A stretch of 64,000 bases of DNA. Origin: Eustoma russellianum. Taxonomy: Eukaryota; Streptophyta; Magnoliopsida; Gentianales; Gentianaceae. The position numbers and the translations under genes were made by a program. The stretch covers positions 21,095,659 through 21,159,658 of the forward strand of contig AP025057.1 of NCBI GenBank assembly GCA_036186865.1, written 5' to 3'. Shown here one piece after another: positions 44,491-57,447 of the stretch (position 1 is its first letter; each line of letters starts with the position of its first letter). A model generated the notes under the pieces. It saw only the letters and a program-made list of their open reading frames with translations. It searched no databases and was not told the origin of the DNA.

Positions 44491-44751
44491 ATCTCCCACT
44501 TTTGATGATTTCCAAAATAACCTACATTCATGATTTAAATCTTATCACTCCCCCTTCAATCATGCATAAATTCAAAATTTGAATTTCAAGTTTCAAACCG
44601 CTCCCCCTTGATTTATGCAATCAGTTTCTCTCTCCCCCTTAAATCATGCATTCTCTCCTCCTTTATTTTGGAAAGACAATCAAAAGCGCATGTAGAGATG
44701 AAGAAGAAATCATGCATTTTATAATATCAAACGTGCATTTGTAAGGGTTAT

Positions 44752-45709
44752 TTATTCAACCCTTTGAATATGTCCCTTTGGTTCCCAAATTTGGGTGACC
44801 TTTCTAGGTCTTCCAAAAGGTGAGAAAGGTGATGAAAACGCAATATAATATATGTTAGGAGCAAATGCGTTTGGCCTTTGGCCGAGAATCCCATCATGCA
44901 TATAGTATGGTTTTCGTTTTTGATACGCATTTTGGTTTGCATGCACGGGGCGTGAGCTATATGAGTGTTGCATATGCATTAATGGTCTCTTTTCAAATTT
45001 GTACGACGCAAAGTTATATCTCGTATGATATGAAGATGAAGCACGATGAGATGTGATGAGTGGTGTACTAGTCTTCTTCTCATATTTATACGGTACATAA
45101 TTATACTTCGTATGATATGAAGAAGAGATATGACGAGATGAGGAGAGAGGGGGGTTTTGCATTATTTTAGGCACTACGTATGCCATTGATGTGTCTACTT
45201 TCTTAAACAAAACAAACTTGGATGGTTTAGATGATGCTTCGTTTGTCTCACTGTATCCTAATCCAGTTTTATCATTGTCATGTTTTTGTGATAAAATAAT
45301 GCGATCTGGCATGTTAGATCCCGTATCAAATTGTTTTATCATTTTCTCTAAATCCGTATTCCTTGATTTCAAGTTTGAAATCTCGGATTTCATTTCAGTG
45401 TTCTCGGATGTCAATGATGAAATTTCAGACCTTTGAATTTATGATGCAAGACGACTCTTCTTTTGAATCGTTTAATTGAGACACAATATTTGTGTTAGAA
45501 GATTCTAACAATTTATTGTCTTCAATTAACCGTTTCTTTTGTTTTGCAAGAGTTCTAGCAAACTTATGTAATTCAAGATATTCAACATATAAATCATCAT
45601 ATGATAGTTCAGAATCCGAGTCAGAATCAGAATTTACCTCATTTTCAAATAGTGGAGGCATTTGGCTTGACATATCTTTTTCCTCGGTTTCGTGGCTAGT
45701 GGTTGCCAT
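44752..45709 (-). pseudogene. Shortened gag-like frame, internal segment 1
   Basis: Two frames (45425-45709 and 44752-45414) separated by a 2-bp deletion near 45432. Order: leader MATTSHETEEKDMSS and MPPLFENEV; acidic SDSDSDSELSYDDLY; coiled coil with KFARTLAKQKKRLIEDNKLL and continuing heptads to about residue 135; basic, Ser/Tyr-rich C-terminal part with repeated SSYHTKYN/SSYHTRYN segments; end motif RPRKVTQIWEPKG. The leader matches element A gag, but the capsid and zinc knuckle that should follow are absent. It might bind or scaffold particles made by an autonomous partner; that is inference. Confidence 0.8.
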
Positions 45710-45750
45710 CTCATACAGATCGTTGGATCTTCTTGATGTGAGTGTTCCTG

Positions 45751-45765
45751 CGTTCTGATACTACT
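45751..45765 (-). other. Degenerate primer-binding site, internal segment 1
   Basis: The element strand next to LTR 2 reads AGTAGTATCAGAACG, which keeps most of the initiator-tRNA complement TGGTATCAGAGC. Internal segment 2 (50083-50097) has the same variant. Segment 3 (54381-54395) reads AGTGGTATCATAATG, with different changes. These variants group segments 1 and 2. Confidence 0.65.
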
Positions 45766-48700
45766 TGTACGACCTGCAAGGCACCACTAGAAGGGGGGGT
45801 TGAATAGTGGGTGCGGAAAATGTGGTTTTTAAAATTTGTTTAAACCAAAAACCCAACTTCTGAAAATAGTTTCTGTTTTCAGGACCAGTTTTAAAAAGTT
45901 TTTAAAACTAGGTTTAAGGTTTTCAAAAATTCTAAAATTTTAAGAGAACTTATCCTCAGATATTATGAGTGTCTCCTAAAAATTTCAGATTTAAATTCAA
46001 CCTCTAACCCCTTGAAAATTTGTTGATAGTCAAATTGCGCAAATCTGCCAGAACTGGTAGTCTGTTTTGAAAAATTAATTCCTATTTGTCCTTAACTCCA
46101 AATGCTCTGAAAGTTTAAAGCCTAACCCCTTATAAGTCTTATTTAAATGGGTTGAAACATTTCTGAAAAATTCTTTTGGGAAGTTAGTCAAATATGATCA
46201 AAGTCTCAACCTTTGCAAGCCTGAAAATCAGACTGCACTAGTCTCAGAACCTTGGACGTTTGGATGACTTATACTTACCCAAAAGGGTTGAAACTTGTGC
46301 CAAATTAACCTTAAGGCATGTGGCTATGATTCTGGAAAGTTTCATAAATTTTGAAATACGTTTACTTTTTTTACGAACGTGATAAAAAACGATAAACAGT
46401 GCTGAAACAGAAAGTAAGTGCTAAAAGTAAATGACACCAAGAATTTTATACTGGTTCGGTTATCAACAACCTACTCAAGTCTTCGAGGACACCATCCTCG
46501 GTTAACACTAATCACCAAACACAAAATAACACCTTACCACAGGGTTGATGGAGTTACACACCAACTCCAACCCTTCACAAACCTTGTATGAGAATACAAT
46601 GCACACGAACACCACCGCCTTGCAAGTTCAAGATTGATAACACCTTGATCAATCTTTTACAACACTAAAGAGAATATGGTGGCATGTAAGAAGCCTATTC
46701 AATATGTATGAATATGAATACAAATAGGCTTCAATAGAAAAGAAAGAAAGAAAAATGTAGAAGAAGAGATGGAAGACTCTTTTTGCACTTTTGAACTTGT
46801 GAGGCTTGTCTTGTATTTTGCTTGCTCTCCTTCTTCTTTTTATCAATGTGTGCCGCCCCCTTGGAGTGCTCTTCGGCTCTTGAAAATTATTTTCTAAGTC
46901 CTTGGAAGAGTATATGGAATCATTGTAACATGTCTTTGCTTACTTGGCATCTTCACAATGGATGATCATTAAGCTTTTGCTTACTTGGCACTCATTGATT
47001 GGTTGGATGTTGTCATCACTTGATGACAAGAAAAATCTGAGAATACCACTTAAAACATGTGCCAAAATCATCATAAAATAGTTACCATAACTTCAAAGAT
47101 CATCACATAAATTAAGCAAGGCAAATAACTCCAAAATTCCATGTAAATTTCGGGCGTAAACACATCTTGCACATGCTGAAATTTTAGCATGTGTAACATT
47201 CTCATTTCATTCAAAATATTACCAAGTTTACTTTGATTTAATCCAAGAAATCAATCACCATTTAGTGAAAGACATTCTTATCATTTTTGGAATAAAAATT
47301 TATCATCAACAAAGCCAAAAATTCGGCCACTAAGCATTACACACATGCTGAAATTTTCAGCATGTGTGATATTCAAGAATATCACTTTCTTTACTCCATA
47401 AAAAATTTAAAACACTTCCATACAATCTCCCAATTAATTCACTTAATTCAAGAAGTAAAATATTGCTCATTTAAAGATGAAAATCGGCTAGCCTATAGCT
47501 ACACATGCTGAATTTTCAGCATGTGTCACAAATGTGACAAAGTTTGAAATGTTACCTTGTTTAGCTCCTTTCTTTTTGTCACCAACATTGTATGCTTCAT
47601 TCTTGGCCAATCAAGATGCCAACAAGGCTCCACATATGCTCCATCTCAGCTGATATAGGCGTGTGACATAGAGTTGTGCATGTGCTGAATTTTATTTTTG
47701 CAAACTTTGTAAAATAGTGCACATTTAATTATACACACATGGTATATTCCAATCAGCCCTTAATTGAATTTTCTAGAACACTTTGAGATGTATGAAATAT
47801 GTAAAAGTGTCTAGATACATGTTTTATGATGTGCCAAAAATGTTCCATGTGTCGTGTACGTAGAAAACCGAATTTTCGATGTTTATCGATTACCCGATTT
47901 TTCTCTATTTAAATTCCAACTTTTTGCACATGTTATATATATATTATGTTACACATAATATAAATAAATTAAACTTTAATATTCAGCTCATAAGGCTGAT
48001 TAAAGTGACGCCTACACATGTGACAAAATTGAAATTGGAATCTCCACAATTTGGCCTTAATGTGAGGTGATTTGTGTGTGCCAACATGGAATGATTTTAT
48101 GGCTGCATATACCATGTAAGCCACGAAAATTATGGCTAATTTTGAAGTGTAGGGGCTGGCCATCTATTTATGACAAGTACGTGACACGTTGGCGAAGTTT
48201 CGGTATTCGCCTGATACGACAATTTTCGGTTTAGAACTTTTTAATGTGTCGTATTTAATTTGTCATCACCATGACTTATATCATATGATATAAGACCTGA
48301 ATATACTCATAAATATGAGTTAAGTATGGTGGTGTGATGTTAACGTACGTACGTAAAATGTATAACGTGTCGGTAGTACGTTGGAATAAATGTGTACGTG
48401 CCTTTTTCCAAAAAATTTGAATATATATATATACATATATATAATGGCGTGTGAATTTGTGTGCAGAGGGAGTGGAAGATTTTCCTTTCTTCTACTTGTT
48501 GCCTTGGTGCCTTTTCCAAATATTGCTTCCTTTGATGAACTACTTAGTCTAATTAACTAAGTACTTCACTTAATGAACTAGTTTAGTTCATTAATTATGG
48601 CACCTGAAAATAGTTCAAAAAAAACAAATGTTTGCCATTTGATGTAAGCTTTAAAGCTTCATGGCTCGTTAGTACGGCAACAATATATATGAACTATATA

Positions 48701-48812
48701 AGGGAAGTTTCACGGAACAACGTGTCATGTCATAAAATAGGTCATCCATTTCTTGGTAACACGTTATTTAAATCATGCATTTTGAAATCACTCAAACCCC
48801 TTTTTCTCAACA
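45766..48812 (-). repeat. Array LTR 2
   Basis: 3047 bp, TGTACGACCT ... TTTTTCTCAACA. By eye its first ~400 bp share derived sites with LTR 3 (for example TTCTAAAATTTTAAGAGAAC), whereas from about 46250 on it follows LTR 1 (ACGTTTGGATG, GATAAAAAACGATAAACAG). It is thus a mosaic, as unequal crossing-over would make. Confidence 0.9.
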
Positions 48813-50097
48813 ATCTCCCACTTTTGATGATTTCCAAAATAACCTACATTCATGATTTAAATCTTATCGCTCCCCCTTCAATCATGCATAAATTCAAAAT
48901 TTGAATTTCAAATTTCAAACCGCTCCCCCTTGATTTATGCAATCAGTTTCTCTCTCCGCTTTAAATCATGCATTCTCTCCTCCTTTATTTTCGAAAGACA
49001 ATCAAAAGCGCATGTAGAGATGAAGAAGAAATCATGCATTTTATAATATCAAACGTGCGTTCGTAAGGGTTATTTATTCAACCCTTTGAAAATGTCCCTT
49101 TTGGTACCCAAATTTGGGTGACCTTTCTAGGTCTTCCAAAAGGTGAGAAAGGTGATGAAAACGCAATATAATATACGTTAGGAGCAAATGCGTTTGGCGT
49201 TTGGCCTTTGGCCGAGAATCCCATCATGCATATAGTATGGTTTTCGTTTTTGATACGCATTTTGGTTTGCATGCACGGGGCGTGAGCTATATGAGTGTTG
49301 CATATGCATTAATGGTCTCTTTTCAAATTTGTACGATGCAAAGTTATGTCTCGTATGATATGAAGATGAAGCACGATGAGATGTGATGAGTGGTGTACTA
49401 GTCTTCTTCTCATATTTATACGGTACATAATTATACTTCGTATGATATGAAGAAGAGATATGACGAGATGAGGAGAGAGGGGGATTTTGCATTATTTTAG
49501 GCACTACGTATGCCATTGATGTGTCTACTTTCTTAAACAAAACAAACTTGGATGGTTTAGATGATGCTTCGTTTGTCCCACTGTATCCTAATCCAGTTTT
49601 ATCACTGTCATGTTTTTGTGATAAAATAATGCGATCTGGCATGTTAGATCCCGTATCAAATTGTTTTATCATTTTCTCTAAATCCGTATTCCTTGATTTC
49701 AAGTTTGAAATCTCGGATTTCATTTTAGTGTTCTCGGATGTCAATGATGAAATTTCAGACCTTAATGAATTTATGATGCAAGACGACTCTTCTTTTGAAT
49801 CGTTTAATTGAGACACAATATTTGTGTTAGAAGATTCTAACAATTTATTGTCTTCAATTAACCGTTTCTTTTGTTTTGCAAGAGTTCTAGCAAACTTATG
49901 TAATTCAAGATATTCAACATATAAATCATCATATGATAGTTCAGAATCCGAGTCAGAATCAGAATTTACCTCATTTTCAAATAGTGGAGGCATTTGGCTT
50001 GACATATCTTTTTCCTCGGTTTCGTGGCTAGTGGTTGCCATCTCATACAGATCGTTGGATCTTCTTGATGTGAGTGTTCCTGCGTTCTGATACTACT
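48813..50097 (-). mobile_element. Internal segment 2 of the array
   Basis: 1285 bp between LTR 2 and LTR 3: polypurine series (48813-49000), gag-like frame, primer-binding variant. Its left side shares changes with segment 3 (CTCTCTCCGCTTTAAATC; GTGCGTTCGTAAGG), its right side with segment 1 (primer-binding variant). It contains no pol sequence. Confidence 0.88.
49178..50041 (-). pseudogene. Shortened gag-like frame, internal segment 2
   Basis: The longest open copy: 287 residues from MATTSHETEEKDMSS to an early frame change at RPNAKRICS. Residues about 1-22 are the leader, 27-50 an acidic segment, about 50-135 a coiled coil (DLYVEYLELHKFARTLAKQK and LRSEISSLTSENTKMKSEIS), 150-285 the basic Tyr/His/Ser-rich part with two SSYHTK/R repeats. 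A 7-bp duplication near 49195 shifts the frame; the usual C-terminus (FAPNVYYIAF...VTQIWVPKG) continues in the frame 49078-49272. The start is the Met nearest the primer-binding site, shared by all three copies. The plus-strand frames here are shadows. Confidence 0.82.
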
Positions 50098-53000
50098 TGT
50101 ATGACCTGCAAGGCACCACTAGAAGGGGGGGTTGAATAGTGGGTGCGGAAAATGTGGTTTTTAAAATTTGTTTAAACCAAAAACCCAACTTCTGAAAATA
50201 GTTTCTGTTTTCAGGACCAGTTTTAAAAAGTTTTTAAAACTAGGTTTAAGGTTTTCAAAAATTCTAAAATTTTAAGAGAACTTATCCTCAGATGTTATGA
50301 GTGTCTCCTAAAAATTTCAGATTTAAATTCAACCTCTAACCCTTTGAAAATTTGTTGATAGTCAAATTGCACAAATCTGCCAGAACTGGTAGTCTGTTTT
50401 GAAAAATTAATTCCTATTTTTCCTTAACTCCAAATGCTCTGAAAGTTTAAAGCCTAACCCCTTATAATTCTTATTTAAATGGGTTGAAACAGTTCTGAAA
50501 AATTCTTTTGGGAAGTTAGTCAAATATGATCAAAGTCTCAACCTTTGCAAGCCTGAAAATCAGACTGCACTAGTCTCAGAACTTTGGATGTTTGGATGAC
50601 TTATACTTACCCAAAAGGGTTGAAACTTGTGCCAAATTAACCTTAAGACATGTGGAAATGATTCTGGAAAGTTTCGTAATTTTTTAAAAACGTTTACTAT
50701 TTTTACGAACGTGATCAAATACGATAAACAGTGCTCAAACAGAAAGTAAGTGCTGAAAGTAAATGACACCAAGAATTTTATATTGTTTCGGTTATCAACA
50801 ACCTACTCCAGTCTTCGAGGACACCATCCTCGGTTAACACTAATCACCAAACACAAAATAACACCTTACCACAGGGTTGATGGAGTTACACACCAACTCC
50901 AACCCTTTACAAACCTTGTATGAGAATACAATGCACACGAACACCACCACCTTGCAAGTTCAAGATTGATAACACCTTGATCAATCTTTTACAACACTAA
51001 AGAGAATATGGTGGCATGTAAGAAGCCTATTCAAGATGTATGAATATGAATACAAATAGGCTTTAATAGAAAAGAAAGAAAGAAAAATGTAGAAGAAATG
51101 ATGGAAGACTCTTTTTGCACTTTTGAACTTGTGAGGCTTGTCTTGTATTTTGCTTGCTGTCCTTCTTCTTTTTATCAATATGTGCCGCCCTCTTGGAGTG
51201 CTCTTCCCCTCTTGAAAATTATTTTCTAAGTCATTGGAAGAGTATATGGAATCATTGTGACATGTCTTTGCTTACTTGGCATCTTCACAATGGATGATTA
51301 TTAAGCTTTTGCTTACTTGACACTCATTGATTGGTTGAATGTTGTCATCACTTGATGACTAGACAAATCTGAGAATACCACTTAAAACATATGCCAAAAT
51401 CATCATAAAATAGTTACCATAACTTCCAAGATCATCACATAAATTAAGCAAGGCAAATAACTCCAAAATTCCATGTAAATTTCGGCCGTAAACACATCTT
51501 GCACATGCTGAAATTTCAGCATGTGTAACATTCTCATTTCATTCAAAATATTGCCAAGTTTACTTTGATTTAATTCAAGAAATCAATCACCATTTAGTGC
51601 AAGACATTCTTATCATGGGCAAAAATTCGGCCACTATGCATTACGCACATGCTGAAATTTTCAGCATGTGTGATATTCAAGAATATCACTTTCTTTATTC
51701 CATAAAATATTTAAAACACTTCCATACAATCTCCCAATTAATTTACTTAATTCAAGAAGTAAAATATTGCTCATTTAAAGATGAAAATCGGCCAGCCTAT
51801 AGCTACACATGCTGAATTTTCAGCATGTGTCACAAATGTGACAAAGTTTGAAATGTTACCTTGTATAGCTCCTTTCTTTTTGTCACCAACATTGTATGCT
51901 TCATTCTTGGCCAATCAAGATGCCAACAAGGCTCCACTTATGCTCCATCTCAGCTGATATAGGCGTGTGACATAGAGTTGTGCATGTGCTGAATTTTATT
52001 TTTGCAAACTTTGTAAAATAGTGCACATTTAATTATACACACATGGTATATTCCAATCAGCCCTTAATTAAATTTTCTAGAACACTTTGAGATGTATGAA
52101 ATATGTAAAAAGTGTCTAGATACATGTTGTATGATGTGCCAAAAACGTTCCATGTGTCGTGTACGTAGAAAATCGAATTTTTGATGTTTATCGATTACCC
52201 GATTTTTCTCTAATTAAATTCCAACTTTTTGCACATGTTATATATATATATTATGTTACACATAATATAAATAAATTAAACTTTAATATTCAGCTCATAA
52301 GGCTGATTAAAGTGGCGCCTAGACATGTGACAAAATTTAAATTGGAATCTCCACAATTTGGCCTTAATGTGAGGTGATTTGTGTGTGCCAACATGGAACG
52401 ATTTTATGGATGCATATAGCATGTAAGCCACAAAAATTATGGCTAATTTTGAAGTGTAGGGGCTGGCCATCTATTTATGGCAAGTACGTCACACGTTGGC
52501 GAAGTTTCGGTATTCGCTTGATACGATAATTTTCGGTTTAGAACCTTTTAATATGTCGTATTTAATTTGTCATCACCATGACTTATATCATATGATATAA
52601 GACTTGAATATACTCATAAATATGAGTTAATTATGGTGGTGTGACATTAACGTGCGTACGTAAAATATATAACGTGTCGGTAGTACGTTGGAATAAATGT
52701 GTACGTGACTTTTTCAAAACAATTTGAAAATATATATATACATATATATAATGGCGTGTGAATTTGTGTGCAGAGGGAGTGGAAGACTTTCCTTTCTTCA
52801 ACTTGTTGCCTTGGTGCCTTTTCCAAATATTGCTTCCTTTAATGAACTACTTAGTTTAATTAACTAAGTACTTCACTTAATGAACTAGTTTAGTTCATTA
52901 ATTATGGCACCTGAAAATAGTTCAAAAACAACAAATGTTTGCCATTTCATGTAAGCTTTAAATCTTCATGGCTTGTTAGTACGACAACAATATATATGAA

Positions 53001-53119
53001 CTATATAAGGAAAGTTTCAAGGAACAACGTGTCATGTCATAAAATATGTCATGCATTTCTTTGTAACACGTTATTTAAATCATGCATTTTGAAATCACTC
53101 AAACCCCTTTTTCTCAACA
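50098..53119 (-). repeat. Array LTR 3
   Basis: 3022 bp, TGTATGACCT ... TTTTTCTCAACA. The left ~400 bp are near-identical to LTR 2; from about 50650 on it shares changes with LTR 4 (TTTTTTAAAAACGTTTAC, GTGATCAAATACG). A short deletion near 51616 removes the GGAATAAAAATTTATCATC segment present in LTRs 1, 2 and 4. Confidence 0.9.
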
Positions 53120-54395
53120 ATCTCCCCCTTTTGATGATTTTCAAAATAACCTACATTCATGATTTAAATCTTATCACTTCCCCTTCAATCATGCATAAAT
53201 TCAAAATTTGAATTTCAAATTTCAAACCGCTCCCCCTTGATTTATGCAATCAGTTTCTCTCTCCGCTTTAAATCATGCATTCTCTCCTCCTTTATTTTGG
53301 AAAGACAATCAAAAGCGCATGTAGAGATGAAGAAGAAATCATGCATTTTATAATATCAAACGTGCGTTCGTAAGGGTTATTTATTCAACCCTTTGAAAAT
53401 GTCCCTTTTGGTACCCAAATTTGGTGACCTTTCTAGGTCTTCCAAAAGGTGAGAAAGGTGATGAAAACGCAATATAATATACGTTAGGAGCAAATGCGTT
53501 TGGCCTTTGGCCGAGAATCCCATCATGCATATAGTATGGTTTTCGTTTTTGATACGCATTTTGGTTTGCATGCACGGGGCGTGAGCTATATGAGTGTTTC
53601 ATATGCATTAATGGTCTCTTTTCATATTTGTACGACGCAAAGTTATATCTCGTATGATATGAAGATGAAGCACGATGAGATGTGATGAGTGGTGTACTAG
53701 TCTTCTTCTCATATTTATACGGTACATAATTATACTTCGTATGATAAGAAGAAGAGATATGACGAGATGAGGGAAGAGGGGGTTTTGTGTTATTTTAGGC
53801 ACTACGTATGCCATTGATGTGTCTACTTTATTAAACAAAACAAACTTGGATGGTTTAGATGATGCTTCGTTTGTCTCACTGTATCCTAATCCAGTTTTAT
53901 CACTGTCATGTTTTTGTGATAAAATAATGCGATCTGGCATGTTAGATCCTGTATCAAATTGTTTCATCATTTTCTCTAAATCCGTATTCCTTGATTTCAA
54001 GTTTGAAATCTCGGATTTCATTTCAGTGTTCTCGGATGTCAATGATGAAATTTCAGACCTTAATGAATTTATGATGCAAGACGACTCTTCTTTTGAATCG
54101 TTTAATTGAGACACAAGATTTGTGTTAGAAGATTCTAACAATTTCTTGTCTTCAATTAACCGTTTCTTTTGTTTTGCAAGAGTTCTAGAAAATTTATGTA
54201 ATTCAAGATATTTAACATATAAATCATCATAAGATAGTTCAGAATCCGAGTCAGAATCAGAATTTACCTCATTTTCAAATAGTGGAGGCATTTGGCTTGA
54301 CATATCTTTTTCCTCGGTTTCGTGGCTAGTGGTTGCCATCTCATACAGATCGTTGGATCTTCTTGATGTGAGTGTTCTTGCATTATGATACCACT
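53120..54395 (-). mobile_element. Internal segment 3 of the array
   Basis: 1276 bp between LTR 3 and LTR 4. It is the segment next to the outermost 5' LTR. It has a polypurine series (53120-53300), a gag-like frame and the primer-binding site at 54381-54395 (AGTGGTATCATAATG on the element strand). It contains no pol sequence. Confidence 0.88.
53381..54339 (-). pseudogene. Shortened gag-like frame, internal segment 3
   Basis: Same protein as in segments 1 and 2, starting at MATTSHETEEKDMSS (54339). The frame can be read open further upstream into the LTR (to 54486), but that part is not conserved coding. The coiled coil is intact (YVKYLELHKFSRTLAKQKKR). An indel near 53770 replaces the SSYHTK repeats by a frameshifted tail ending at 53608; the true C-terminal part resumes in 53381-53608. 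This inactivating change differs from those of segments 1 and 2. Confidence 0.8.
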
Positions 54396-57300
54396 TGTGC
54401 GACCTGCAAGGCACCACTAGAAGGGGGGGTTGAATAGTGGGTGAGGAAAATGTGGTTTTTAAAATTTGTTTAAACCAAAAACCCAACTTCTGAAAATAGT
54501 TTCTGTTTTCAGGACCAGTTTTAAAAAGTTTTTAAAACTAGGTTTAAGGTCTTCAAAAATTCTGAAAGTTTGAGAGAACTTAGCCTCAGATGTTATGAGT
54601 GTCTCCTAAAAATTTCAGATTTAAATTCAACCTCTAACCCCTTGAAAATTCGTTGATGGTCAGATTGCGCAAATCTGCCAGAACTGGTAGTCTGTTTTGA
54701 AAAATTAATTCCAATTTGTCCTTAACTCCAAATGCTCTGAAAATTTAAAAACTAACCCCTTATAAGTTTTATTTAAATGGGTTAAAACAGTTTTGAAAAT
54801 TCTTTTGGGAAGTTAGTCAAATATGATCAAAGTCTCAACCTTTGCAAGCCTGAAAATCAGACTGCACTAGTCTCAAAACTTTGGATGTTTGGATGACTTA
54901 TACTTACCCAAAAGGGTTGAAACTTGTGCCAAATTAACCTTAAGACATGTGGCAATGATTCTGAAAAGTTTTGTAATTTTTTAAAAACGTTTACTATTTT
55001 TACGAACGTGATCAAATACGATAAGCAGTGTTCAAACAGAAAGTAAATGCTGAAAGTAAATGACACCAAGAATTTTATACTGTTTCGGTTATCAACAACC
55101 TACTCCAGTCTTCGAGGACACCATCCTCGGTTAACACTAATCACCAAACACAAAATAACACCTTACCACAGGGTTTATGGAGTTACACACCAACTCCAAC
55201 CCTTTACAAACCTTGTATGAGAATACAATGCACACGAACACCACCACCTTGCAGTTCAAGATTGATAACACCTTGATCAATATTTTACAACACTAAAGAG
55301 AATATGGTGGCATGTAAGAAGCCTATTCAAGATGTATGAATATGAATACAAATAGGCTTCAATAGAAAAGAAAGAAAGAAAAATGTAGAAGAAGAGATGG
55401 AAGACTCTTTTTGCACTTTTGAACTTGTGAGGCTTGTCTTGTATTTTGCTTGCTCTCCTTCTTCTTTTTATCAATGTGTGCCGCCCCCTTGGAGTGCTCT
55501 TCGCCTCTTGAAAATTATTTCTAAGTACTTGGAAGAGTATATGGAATCATTGTAACATGTCTTTGCTTACTTGGCATCTTCACAATGGATGATCATTAAG
55601 CTTTTGCTTACTTGGCACTCATTGATTGGTTGGATGTTGTCATCAATTGATGACTAGATAAATCTGAGAATATCACTTAAAACATGTGCCAAAATCATCA
55701 TAAAATAGTTACCATAACTTCGAAGATCATCACATAAATTAAGCAAGGCAAATAACTCCAAAATTCCATGTAAATTTCGGCCGTAAATATATCTTGCACA
55801 TGCTGAAATTTCAGCATGTGTAAGATTCTCATTTCATTCAAAATATTGCCAAGTTTACTTTGATTTAATCCAAGAAATCAATGATCATTTACTGCAAGAC
55901 ATTCTTATCATTTTTGGAATAAAAATTTATCATCAACAAGGCCAAAAATTCGGCCACTATGCATTACATACATGCTGAAATTTTCAGCATGTGTGATATT
56001 CAAGAATATCACTTTCTTTATTCCATAAAATATTTAAAACACTTCCATACAATCTCCCAATTAATTCACTTAATTCAAGAAGTAAAATATTGCTCATTTA
56101 AAGATGAAAATCGGCCAGCCTATAGCTACACATGCTGAATTTTCAGCATGTGTCACAAATGTGACAAAGTTTGAAATGTTACTTTGTATAGCTCATTTCT
56201 TTTTGTCACCAACATTGTATGCTTCATTCTTGGCCAATCAAGATGCCAACAAGGCTCCACATATGCTCCATCTCAGCTGATATAGGCGTGTGACATAGAG
56301 TTGTGCATGTGCTGAATTTTATTTTTGCAAACTTTGTAAAATAGTGCACATTTAATTATACACACATTGTATATTCCAATCATCCCTTAATTGAATTTTC
56401 TAAAATACTTTGAGATGTATGAAATATGTAAAAAGTGTCTAGATACATGTTGTATGATGTGCCAAAAATGTTCCATGCGTCGTGTACGTAGAAAACTGAA
56501 TTTTCGATGTTTATCGATTATCCGATTTTTCTCTAATTAAATTCCAACTTTTTGCACATGTTATATATATTATGTTACACATAATATACATAAATTAAAC
56601 TTTAATATTCATCTCATAAGGCCGATTAAAGTGGCGCCTAGACATGTGGCAAAATTGAAATTGGAATCTCCACAATTTGGCCTTAATGTGGGGTGATTTG
56701 TGTGTGCCAACATGGAATGAATTTATGGCTGCACATACCATGTAAGCCACGAAAATTATGGCTAATTTTGAAGTGTAGGGGCTGGCCATCTATTTATGGC
56801 AAGTACGTGACACGTTGGCGAAGTTTCGGTGTTCGCTCGATACGACAATTTTCGGTTTAGAACCTTTTAACGTGTTGTATTTAATTTGTCATCACCATGA
56901 CTTATATCATATGATATAAGACCTGAATATACTCATAAATATGAGTTAAGTATGGTGGTGTGATGTTAACGTACGTACGTAAAATATATAACGTGTCAGT
57001 AGTACGTTGGAATAAATGTGTACGTGCCTTTTTCCAAAAAATTTGAATATATATATATATATACATATATATAATGGCGTGTGAATTTGTGTGGAGAGGG
57101 AGTGGAAGACTTTCCTTTCTTCAACTTGTTGCCTTGGTGCCTTTTCCAAATATTGCTTCCTTTAATGAACTACCTAGTTTAATTAACTAAGTACTTCACT
57201 TAATGAACTAGTTTAGTTCATTAATTATGGCACCTGAAAATAGTTCAAACACAACAAATGTTTGCCATTTGATGTAAGCTTTAAAGCTTCATGGCTCGTT

Positions 57301-57442
57301 AGTACGGCAACAATATATATGAACTATATAAGGCAAGTTTCATGCAACAATGTGTCATGTCATAAAATATGTCATGCATTTCTTTGTAACACGTTATTTA
57401 AATCATGCATTTTGAAATCACTCAAACCCCTTTTTCTCAACA
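54396..57442 (-). repeat. Array LTR 4 (outermost 5' LTR)
   Basis: 3047 bp, TGTGCGACCT ... TTTTTCTCAACA, followed directly by AAGAA. Its left end best fits a TG terminus next to the better-preserved primer-binding site. Dyads lie near 55797, 55970 and 56129, and the promoter-like zone at 56789-56925. It should be the LTR that drives any transcript of the array. Confidence 0.9.
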
Positions 57443-57447
57443 AAGAA

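Larger units (their letters stand above)
41511..57442 (-). mobile_element. Tandem array of a non-autonomous Copia-derived element (4 LTRs, 3 internal segments)
   Basis: Structure: LTR 41511-44490, internal 44491-45765, LTR 45766-48812, internal 48813-50097, LTR 50098-53119, internal 53120-54395, LTR 54396-57442. All units face the minus strand, with repeat periods of 4255, 4332 and 4298 bp. The outer ends are TG...CA and are flanked by the 5-bp duplication AAGAA at 41506-41510 and 57443-57447; none of the inner LTRs has its own duplication. The locus is therefore one integration event expanded by recombination between units. The internal DNA has a primer-binding site, one shortened gag-like frame and a polypurine series but no pol. 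The relative is the family-B LTR of the chimera at 26888-29947. Confidence 0.88.

Noticed and set aside
45191..50090. Plus-strand frames at 45191-45436, 45492-45758, 49521-49811 and 49824-50090
   Set aside because: They are antisense shadows of the Ser/Asp-rich gag-like frame and repeat because the unit repeats.
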